Source: CAYUYH01 sp964449175 | GTDB taxonomy: Bacteria; Planctomycetota; Phycisphaerae; SM23-33 | DNA length: 9,239 bases | Assembly (NCBI GenBank): GCA_964449175.1 | Contig: CAYUYH010000104.1 | Span: 1-9,239 of the forward strand | Direction of reading: 5' to 3' | Notes under the pieces: generated by a model | Database searches by the model: none | What the model was told of the DNA's origin: nothing | What the model saw: only the letters and a program-made list of their open reading frames with translations | Shown here: in pieces, positions 1 through 4,843 of the stretch | Layout: each line of letters begins with the position of its first letter | How positions within the stretch are numbered: the first letter of the stretch is position 1 | Made by a program: the position numbers and the translations under genes

Positions 1-146
1 CATATTCCCGGCGGAGTCAGGCGCTCCTCCACCAACGGGCGCCTGGGGTGCGCCCGCCAGGGCGGGGGGTTGTTCAACCCCCGCGGCGCCATACGGTACT
101 CCGGCATTCAGGTCATCCGGTATTCCGATAGGCCCGCGCAAGCCCC
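1..146. other. GC-rich non-coding tail with several hairpins
   Basis: I see no convincing gene here. The stretch is very GC-rich and can fold locally in several ways. GGGCGC at 37-42 pairs with GCGCCC at 50-55. As an alternative, CGCCC at 51-55 pairs with GGGCG at 60-64 across a 4-base loop. A stronger stem lies at 65-82 and is listed separately. Bases 1-3 read CAT, so a leftward gene could start exactly at the window edge, but no Shine-Dalgarno precedes it (on the minus strand the upstream bases are CCGCCGGGAAT). I do not call a gene from it. Confidence 0.5.
62..84 (-). terminator. Hairpin downstream of the Cys-rich microprotein, possible terminator
   Basis: GGGGGTT at 65-71 pairs perfectly with AACCCCC at 76-82 around the loop GTTC. 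GC at 62-63 can pair with GC at 83-84 if one G is bulged. It lies about 65 bases past the stop codon of the microprotein gene, in the position expected for the end of that transcript. There is no U-tract on the 3' side of the minus-strand transcript, so it is not a textbook intrinsic terminator. It could instead be an RNA-stabilising stem. Confidence 0.4.
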
Positions 147-293
147 CTACTTCTTCTTCTTCGTCTTCGTCGTGCAGGGGTGCTTCTTGGCCGGGCCGTG
201 GCACTTGGCGATCTGGCTCGGCGAGCAGTCCTTGGGCTTGCCCTTGAGGCTAGCCGGTTTCTGGCAACCACTCTTCGCGTCGCAGCAGCACAT
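147..293 (-). CDS. 48-residue Cys/Lys/His-rich microprotein, putative metal-binding
   Basis: This short gene starts with ATG at 293-291 and stops with TAG at 149-147. An in-frame stop at 311-309 fixes the start. Seven of 48 residues are cysteines (2, 3, 4, 10, 23, 31, 40), including an N-terminal CCC run. His32 (in a CHG motif) and His38 (in an HPC motif) add possible ligands. Thirteen lysines against two acidic residues make it strongly basic, and it ends in four lysines. There is no hydrophobic segment, so it should be cytoplasmic. An AAGGAG Shine-Dalgarno 7 bases upstream is the best ribosome binding site in the window and strongly argues that it is translated. It lies 35 bases after an ArsR-type repressor gene and probably shares its transcript. 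By composition and context I infer binding of a soft metal or metalloid (metallothionein-like sequestration, delivery or sensing). I do not recognise a named family. A nucleic-acid-binding peptide is the main alternative because of the basic tail. Confidence 0.78.
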   Translation of the reverse strand: MCCCDAKSGCQKPASLKGKPKDCSPSQIAKCHGPAKKHPCTTKTKKKK

Positions 294-300
294 GGTCCAA

Positions 301-306
301 CTCCTT
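301..306 (-). promoter_or_regulatory. Strong Shine-Dalgarno for the microprotein gene
   Basis: On the minus strand AAGGAG sits 7 bases before the ATG at 293. It lies directly downstream of the in-frame stop at 311-309 and after the repressor's stop codon at 331-329. It is a six-base match to the anti-Shine-Dalgarno at ideal spacing, and it is the main evidence that this 48-codon frame is a real gene rather than chance. Confidence 0.85.
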
Positions 307-328
307 TCCTATGGGTTGCGGCGGAATC

Positions 329-661
329 CTAGTTCTTCTGCCTTGTTCTCGCCCGCGTCTGGCAGCCGGCCCGCTTGGCCGGGACCGGGCCGAGGAGAGA
401 GTCTATCTGCCTTCGCCACCTGGCGAGGGTCTTCTCGTTGAGCCGGTAGTGGACGTAGTAGCCGCGTTTGGCGTCAACGACCAAGCCGGCGTCTCGCATG
501 ATCCGAAGATGTTGCGACACCGCGCCTTGCGTCACGTCAAGCCGGGCGGCCAGGGCGTTCACGCACAGCACCCGCCCCTTGAGCAGTTGCAGTATCCGCA
601 CGCGCGTGCCCACCGACAGCACGCCAAGCAGCCTGGCCAATTCGTCCGCTCTACGGGCCAT
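329..661 (-). CDS. ArsR/SmtB-family winged-helix transcriptional repressor
   Basis: A 110-residue protein, the usual size for ArsR/SmtB repressors. These are homodimers that leave the operator when they bind a metal, metalloid or other inducer. Residues 5-30 form the N-terminal helices (ELARLLGVLSVGTRVRILQL). Residues 33-57 hold the helix-turn-helix, with the recognition helix around TQGAVSQHLRIM (44-55). Residues 60-74 form the wing (GYYVHYRL). The classical alpha-3 metal box ELCVCDL reads VLCVNAL here, so only the first cysteine (Cys33) is kept. Cys100 in a basic C-terminal tail is the only other cysteine. No alpha-5 D-x-H type site is visible near residues 75-90. GGAG lies 8 bases before the ATG, inside an operator-like palindrome, which suggests autorepression. 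It is probably co-transcribed with the Cys-rich microprotein gene downstream. The family is clear; the inducer cannot be named from the sequence. Confidence 0.93.
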   Translation of the reverse strand: MARRADELARLLGVLSVGTRVRILQLLKGRVLCVNALAARLDVTQGAVSQHLRIMRDAGLVVDAKRGYYVHYRLNEKTLARWRRQIDSLLGPVPAKRAGCQTRARTRQKN

Positions 662-682
662 TTATTAGTCTCCGCTAATATA
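661..682. promoter_or_regulatory. Operator-like palindrome, probable ArsR binding site
   Basis: TATTAG at 663-668 and CTAATA at 675-680 are perfect inverted repeats separated by 6 bases. Symmetry continues imperfectly on both sides (TT before, TA after). AT-rich imperfect palindromes of this size are typical operators of ArsR/SmtB repressors. The site overlaps the -10 region, and its spacer contains the repressor's GGAG Shine-Dalgarno. A bound dimer would therefore cover the start of its own transcript. The symmetry is seen directly; the assignment to this repressor is inferred from position. Confidence 0.7.
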
Positions 683-714
683 CTATTATGGATATCAGGC
701 TCGGTCAAGCTCAA
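680..714 (-). promoter_or_regulatory. Candidate sigma-70 promoter for the arsR-microprotein unit
   Basis: On the minus strand two overlapping promoter readings are possible. TTGACC (708-703), a 17-base spacer and TAGTAT (685-680) is one. TTGAGC (714-709), an 18-base spacer and CATAAT (690-685) is the other. Both put the -10 element against or inside the palindrome at 661-682, the arrangement expected for repression by steric block. The AT-rich character stands out from the GC-rich surroundings. The exact start site cannot be fixed by eye. Confidence 0.55.
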
Positions 715-754
715 ATCGAGGATTTCTTCTGCTTTCTCGATGTGACTCAACTGC

Positions 755-779
755 AGCCCCGCCGGTCAGCCGGTGGGCT
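755..779 (-). terminator. Hairpin at the end of the ABC importer operon
   Basis: On the minus strand AGCCC-A-CCGG (779-770) pairs with CCGG-C-GGGGCT (765-755, one extra base in the bulge) around the 4-base loop CTGA. The stem starts within the stop codon of the last ATPase gene, so it is well placed to end the operon before the promoter of the next unit. No clear U-tract follows, so termination efficiency is uncertain. It may also protect the mRNA 3' end. Confidence 0.5.
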
Positions 780-1839
780 ACTGCTGTAAGAGGCAAGCTT
801 GGACGTGGGTCGGGTCGTCGGCCATCGGGGCAAGGTGGGGCGACTGGCACATGCAGCGGGTCATCACGCGGACGTGGGAGCCCTCGGACAGGATGTTGGT
901 AGTCTCGGCGGCGGGTGCGTCGGCGGCGAGCCGGCGCGTCAGCGGGCAGCGCGGATGGAACGCACAGCCCGGCGGCGGGTTGACCGGCGAGGGCACCTCT
1001 CCGGTCAGATGGACGCGTTCGCTCCTGCGCGACGGCGCCGGCTGCGGCACGGCCGACAGAAGCGCCCGCGTGTAGGGATGCGTCGGCCGACTGTACAGCT
1101 CGTCGCGTCCGGCCCGCTCGACGATGCGCCCGAGGTACATCACGGCCACCTCGTCGGCGAAGTGCTCGACGACGGCGAGGTTGTGGGCGATAAACAGGTA
1201 CGAGATGCCCATCTCGTCCTGAAGGTCGCTGAGCAGGTTGAGTATCTGCGCCTGGATGGACACATCCAGGGCGCTGACCGGCTCGTCGGCTATGATGAAG
1301 TCCGGCCCGGACGCCAGCGCCCTTGCGATGCCGATCCGCTGGCGCTGTCCGCCGGAGAACTCATGCGGGTAGCGGTTGGAGTAGGTGGGCGACAGGCCCA
1401 CGCGCTCCAGCAGCTCTCCCACCCGGCGGCTACGCTGGTGCGATGGGACGATGTTGTGCACGGCCAGCGGCTCGCCGACGATCCGCCCCACCGACATGCG
1501 CGGGTTCAGCGAGCCGACGGGGTCCTGGAAGATGATCTGCATCCGCCGCCGCATGGCGCGGAGACGGGCGGCGTTCAGGGCAAAGATATCCTGCCCGTCG
1601 AAGATCACGCTGCCCGCCGCGGCGGGGATCAGCCGCAGCAGCGTTCGGCCGACGGTGGTCTTACCCGAGCCGCTCTCGCCGACCAGGGCGAGCGTGCGCC
1701 CGCGGCGGACGGAGAAGCTGACGCCGTCGACCGCCCGCACGTGGCCGCTGACGCGCGACAGCACGCCCCGCCGGACCGGGAAGTACGTCCGCAGGTCCGT
1801 GACGGTCAGTATGTCGCCATTCATGTCGGGCATAGTCAT
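778..1839 (-). CDS. oppF: Peptide-type ABC transporter, ATP-binding subunit F (OppF/DppF-like)
   Basis: A 353-residue cytoplasmic ATPase of the oligopeptide/dipeptide/nickel importer family, expected to pair with the D subunit and power uptake. The motifs are in order: Walker A GESGSGKT (54-61), Q-loop Gln105 in IIFQDP, signature FSGGQRQR (161-168), Walker B FIIADEP with Asp185 and Glu186, D-loop SALD (189-192) and H-loop His219. All catalytic residues are present. The C-terminal family extension (PPPGCAFHPRCP, 288-299) follows. It keeps Cys292 and Cys298 but lacks the usual third cysteine about nine residues later; Cys329 and Cys331 come near the end. The start is ATG at 1839, which overlaps the stop of the D subunit as ATGA; a longer reading from 2031 would run through D and is rejected. 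The Shine-Dalgarno is weak (GCGAGA), so translation probably depends on coupling to D. The substrate class is set by the binding protein; peptide is likely but not certain. Confidence 0.93.
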   Translation of the reverse strand: MTMPDMNGDILTVTDLRTYFPVRRGVLSRVSGHVRAVDGVSFSVRRGRTLALVGESGSGKTTVGRTLLRLIPAAAGSVIFDGQDIFALNAARLRAMRRRMQIIFQDPVGSLNPRMSVGRIVGEPLAVHNIVPSHQRSRRVGELLERVGLSPTYSNRYPHEFSGGQRQRIGIARALASGPDFIIADEPVSALDVSIQAQILNLLSDLQDEMGISYLFIAHNLAVVEHFADEVAVMYLGRIVERAGRDELYSRPTHPYTRALLSAVPQPAPSRRSERVHLTGEVPSPVNPPPGCAFHPRCPLTRRLAADAPAAETTNILSEGSHVRVMTRCMCQSPHLAPMADDPTHVQACLLQQ

Positions 1840-2897
1840 TGTATCTCGCCAGCCGTCTCGCCCGCGGGCTTGCCATCGTCGGCGCTGGGGTCGGTTGCCG
1901 GCGCGTCGGCGTAGCCGGGGCACTCCCAGCACGCGGCCCAATGCCCAGGCCGAACCTCGCGAAGCGCGGGCTGGTCGCCGCGGCAGCGCGGCAAGTCGCG
2001 CCCGACCGGGCAGCGCGGATGGAACTTGCACCCGCTCGGCAGCGCCAGCCCGCTCGGCACGTTGCCGGGGATGGTCTCCAGGCGGCGGGCCTTGGCGCCC
2101 AGTCGCGGCAGCGAGCGGAACAGCCCCTGCGTGTAGGGATGCAGCGGCTCGTCAAACAGGCGGTTCACGTCGGTCAGCTCGGCCATCCGCGAGGCGTACA
2201 TCACGCCGACGGTTTGGGCGGTCTCGGCCACCACGGCCAGGTCGTGCGTGATCAGGCAGATGGCCAGGTCGCTCCGCTGCTGGATCTCGCGGAGCAGGTC
2301 GAGTATCTGGGCCTGGATGGTCACGTCGAGCGCGGTGGTCGGCTCGTCGGCGATCAGCAGTTGCGGGTTGCACGACAGCGCCATGGCGATCATCACCCGC
2401 TGGCGCATGCCGCCGGATAGCTGATGGGGATACTCGCCGAATCGCTGGGCGGGCTCGGGGATGCCCATCTTGGCGAGCATCTCGACGGCCAACTCACGGG
2501 CTTCCGCCGCGTTGACGCGCCGGTGCAGCCGGATGGCCTCGACAATCTGGCTGCCGCAGGTGAAGACGGGGTTCAGCGAGCTCATCGGCTCCTGGAAGAT
2601 CATGCTGATCTTCGCGCCGCGGACGCTGCGCATCGCCTTGGCCGGCAGAGTCAGCAGGTCCGCCCCGTCGAGCAGCACTGCCCCGTGGGCGATCTGGCCC
2701 GGCGGCGTGGGGATCAGCCGCATGATGGAGAATGCGGTGACGCTCTTGCCGCAGCCGCTCTCGCCGACCAGCGCGAACGTCCGCCCGCGGTCGATGCGGA
2801 AGCTGACGCCGTCGACCGCCTGGACCAGCCCCTCGGCCGTGTGGAAGACGGTCCGCAGGTCGCGCACGCGCAGGAGCGTATCGCCGCCGGCGATCAT
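1836..2897 (-). CDS. oppD: Peptide-type ABC transporter, ATP-binding subunit D (OppD/DppD-like)
   Basis: A 353-residue ATPase, partner of the F subunit. Motifs are complete: Walker A GESGCGKS (45-52), Q-loop Gln102 in MIFQEP, signature LSGGMRQR (160-167), Walker B LLIADEP with Asp184 and Glu185, TTALD D-loop and H-loop His218. The C-terminal extension has SGCKFHPRCP (289-297) with Cys290, Cys296, Cys305, and Cys323/Cys326. That is the full cysteine set associated with an Fe-S cluster in some D-type subunits of this family. The start is ATG at 2897, overlapping the stop of permease C as ATGA, with GAGG 8 bases upstream. A longer frame from 3002 would lie inside the permease gene and is rejected. 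The tail after residue 330 is low-complexity (D/A/G/P-rich) and probably disordered. The ATGA overlap with the next gene suggests the two ATPases are made in equal amounts. Confidence 0.94.
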   Translation of the reverse strand: MIAGGDTLLRVRDLRTVFHTAEGLVQAVDGVSFRIDRGRTFALVGESGCGKSVTAFSIMRLIPTPPGQIAHGAVLLDGADLLTLPAKAMRSVRGAKISMIFQEPMSSLNPVFTCGSQIVEAIRLHRRVNAAEARELAVEMLAKMGIPEPAQRFGEYPHQLSGGMRQRVMIAMALSCNPQLLIADEPTTALDVTIQAQILDLLREIQQRSDLAICLITHDLAVVAETAQTVGVMYASRMAELTDVNRLFDEPLHPYTQGLFRSLPRLGAKARRLETIPGNVPSGLALPSGCKFHPRCPVGRDLPRCRGDQPALREVRPGHWAACWECPGYADAPATDPSADDGKPAGETAGEIQ

Positions 2898-3859
2898 GTC
2901 CTCAACCTCGGGTCCAGGGCGTCGCGGAGTCGGTCGCCGAAGATATTCAGCGCCAGCACGAGCAGGAAGATGGCCACCACCGCCGCGCTCAGCTCCCACC
3001 ACCGCCCCACTATCAGGTCCATGCGGGCGGCGTCGATCATCTTGCCCCAGCTCGGCGTGCTGCCGGGCACGCCCAGGCCGAGATAGCTGAGGATCACCTC
3101 CGCCGTGACCGCCCCGACGAAGCCCAGCGAGAAGTTGATGATGCCCAGGTGCATGACGTTCGGCATGATATGCCGCAGCAGGATGGCCAGCCGGCCTCGC
3201 CCCACCGCCCTGGCCGCGACGACGTAGTCCAGCTCGCGCAGCTTCATCACCTCCGCGCGCACCAGACGGCAGGTGCCGATCCAGCTCAACAGCCCCAGCG
3301 CGATGTATATCCCCGCCAGGCCGCTCAGGTCAATCGCCGCCCACGTGCCGTCGAACAGCACCTTGCCCTGGAAGGCGAACTTCAGCGCGATCAGGATGAT
3401 GATGCCCGGGACGCTGGCCAGCGTCGTGTACAGCCAGACTATCGCGTCGTCGATGTATCGGCCGAAGTAGCCGGCGATCGCCCCCAGCAGCATGCCCAGC
3501 GGCACGGCGATGATGTTGGACATGAAGCCGACCGTCATGGACACGTGCGCGCCCAGGAACGTCTTGATGAGCACGCTTCGGCCGAACTCGTCGGTGCCGA
3601 GCAGGAACTTCCACTCGCTCGGGTGGGCAAGGCAGCTCAGCGAGGGCTTGGCCTGGATGTTGTCGTAGTCGTACTGGTTCTCCCAGTCGCCCCACAGCAG
3701 CGGCGCCGCGATGGCGACAGCCGCGTAGACGCATATCACCACGAAGCACGCGACGGCCAGCGGGTCGCGCCTCAGCCGCCGGACGGCGTCGGCGGCAAGG
3801 CTTCGCCCGGCCCGGTCGGCCTGCTCGAGCGTCTGCGGTGAGATTGCCTTGGCGTCCAT
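2894..3859 (-). CDS. oppC: Peptide-type ABC transporter permease C (OppC/DppC-like)
   Basis: A 321-residue inner-membrane permease, one half of the channel. Residues 1-33 form a charged cytoplasmic N-terminus and TM1 spans about 34-55. A periplasmic loop follows with the family signature LGTDEFGRSV (87-96). Further hydrophobic spans lie at about 106-132, 139-160, 176-196, 236-262 and 287-307, giving six. The EAA coupling loop that docks on the ATPases is VAARAVGRGRLAILLRHIMP (about 214-233), with the conserved glycine at 220. The C-terminus FGDRLRDALDPRLR is typical of the family. The start is ATG at 3859, preceded by AGGA whose bases overlap the stop codon of permease B 11 bases upstream. 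A longer frame back to 4411 has no membrane character and lies inside the B gene, so it is rejected. The large loop at 57-86 is unremarkable for the C subunit. Confidence 0.93.
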   Translation of the reverse strand: MDAKAISPQTLEQADRAGRSLAADAVRRLRRDPLAVACFVVICVYAAVAIAAPLLWGDWENQYDYDNIQAKPSLSCLAHPSEWKFLLGTDEFGRSVLIKTFLGAHVSMTVGFMSNIIAVPLGMLLGAIAGYFGRYIDDAIVWLYTTLASVPGIIILIALKFAFQGKVLFDGTWAAIDLSGLAGIYIALGLLSWIGTCRLVRAEVMKLRELDYVVAARAVGRGRLAILLRHIMPNVMHLGIINFSLGFVGAVTAEVILSYLGLGVPGSTPSWGKMIDAARMDLIVGRWWELSAAVVAIFLLVLALNIFGDRLRDALDPRLRT

Positions 3860-3870
3860 GTGCCGCTGTC

Positions 3871-4788
3871 CTATCGCAGGCGAACTCGCGGGTCGAACAC
3901 CGCGTAGAGGATGTCGGTGACGAGCAGCCCGACCGTGTAGATCACTGCCGTCAGGAACGTCAGGCCGGTGACGATCGGCACGTCGCGGTCGGTGATGCTG
4001 CTGATCATCAGCCCGCCCAGGCCCGGGATGCCGAAGAACCGCTCCAGCAGCAGCGAGCCGAGGATCAGGAACGGTATCGCCAGCACCAGGTTCGTGAGGA
4101 TCGGCAGCATGCAGTTCTTCAGCACGTGGCGGAACATGACGGCTGGCATCGGCACGCCCTTGGCCATGGCGGTGCGAACGTAGTCGCGGTTGACCTCGTC
4201 GAGGATCACGGTGCGATAGAAGCGCACGCTCGCCCCCAGCCCGGCCGCCACGGCGATGATCACCGGCACGTAGATGTTCACCCGGCTGCGCAGGCCGAAC
4301 GCCGTCGGCGGCGACAGCTCGAACATGATCCACTGCCCGATGATCATGTACGCCAGGTACGGCACGCACATGCCGAGCACGGATATGAACACGGCCGTGT
4401 GGTCGATCCACGTGCCGCGGTAGTAGGCCACCAGGCAGCTGACGATCATCGCAGCCGCCCAGCCCATCGCCAGCGCCGGCACGGTGATCGACAGGCTGTA
4501 GCGCGCACGCCGGCGGATAATGTCGATCAGGCGCAGGCTCTCGTTGCGGTAGCTGCGGCTCTGGAAGGTGATGGAGTCCCGGAGGTGGTAGCCGAGCTGC
4601 TCATACCAGGGCTTGTCCAGGCCGTGACGTTGCAGCCAAGTCTCGCGGGCCTCGGCGCCCAGCTTGGGGTTGACGAAGTTGGCGGAAACATCGCCCGCGA
4701 CCACGCGGAACAGCACGAACGTCAGCAACATCACGCCCAGGATCGTGAGGATGCTCTGAAGCAGTCGCCTGATGATGAACGCTGCCAC
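3871..4788 (-). CDS. oppB: Peptide-type ABC transporter permease B (OppB/DppB-like), GTG start
   Basis: A 305-residue inner-membrane permease, the other half of the channel. TM1 is residues 4-30 (FIIRRLLQSILTILG...), followed by the usual periplasmic loop (31-97) containing RHGLDKPWYEQ. More hydrophobic spans lie at about 98-122, 131-156, 171-192, 226-247 and 275-297. The EAA loop is TAMAKGVPMPAVMFRHVLKN (206-225), followed by LERFFGIPGLGGL (248-260) and the C-terminal DPRVRLR, all hallmarks of the B subunit. The start codon is GTG: an in-frame TAG three codons upstream (4797-4795) excludes any earlier start, and the first ATG downstream would cut TM1. A GAAAGG element lies 10 bases before the GTG. 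The gene follows the binding protein by 55 bases that contain a hairpin, and permease C follows after 11 bases. Confidence 0.92.
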   Translation of the reverse strand: MAAFIIRRLLQSILTILGVMLLTFVLFRVVAGDVSANFVNPKLGAEARETWLQRHGLDKPWYEQLGYHLRDSITFQSRSYRNESLRLIDIIRRRARYSLSITVPALAMGWAAAMIVSCLVAYYRGTWIDHTAVFISVLGMCVPYLAYMIIGQWIMFELSPPTAFGLRSRVNIYVPVIIAVAAGLGASVRFYRTVILDEVNRDYVRTAMAKGVPMPAVMFRHVLKNCMLPILTNLVLAIPFLILGSLLLERFFGIPGLGGLMISSITDRDVPIVTGLTFLTAVIYTVGLLVTDILYAVFDPRVRLR

Positions 4789-4810
4789 GCCTTGCTAGCC
4801 TTTCATCGTT

Positions 4811-4838
4811 CGCCGCCGGCGGTTGTCCGGCTGCGGCG
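4811..4838 (-). promoter_or_regulatory. Intercistronic hairpin between binding protein and permease B
   Basis: CGCCGC at 4811-4816 pairs with GCGGCG at 4833-4838. The inner arms 4817-4822 and 4827-4832 continue the stem with two mismatches around a 4-base loop. It sits right after the binding-protein stop codon and before the GTG start of permease B. In importer operons such stems often stabilise the upstream mRNA or reduce read-through, so that the binding protein is made in excess of the membrane parts. That role is inferred here. Confidence 0.4.
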
Positions 4839-4843
4839 GGCGG

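Noticed and set aside
1..3. Possible start codon of another leftward gene
   Set aside because: Only the CAT triplet is in the window and no Shine-Dalgarno precedes it, so it cannot be supported.
70..441. Plus-strand frame opposite the microprotein
   Set aside because: Its FFFFVFVV run is the complement of the microprotein's lysine codons. It lacks a plausible ribosome binding site and conflicts with two supported minus-strand genes.
559..750. Minus-strand 63-codon frame rich in Cys near its end
   Set aside because: Its cysteine-rich part is the ArsR gene read in another frame. It has no Shine-Dalgarno before the ATG at 750, and the promoter and operator of the ArsR unit lie inside it.
799..1914. 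371-codon plus-strand frame, and the similar frames 3838-4932, 2424-3086 and 7132-7812
   Set aside because: All are antisense shadows of the ATPase, permease and methyltransferase genes, with biased composition (excess H, R, D, G) and no domain.
1840..2031. N-terminal extension of the F ATPase
   Set aside because: This part overlaps the D ATPase gene in another frame and is Arg/Ala-rich without homology. The ATGA junction at 1839 gives a normal start. The same reasoning removes 2898-3002 from D and 3860-4411 from permease C.
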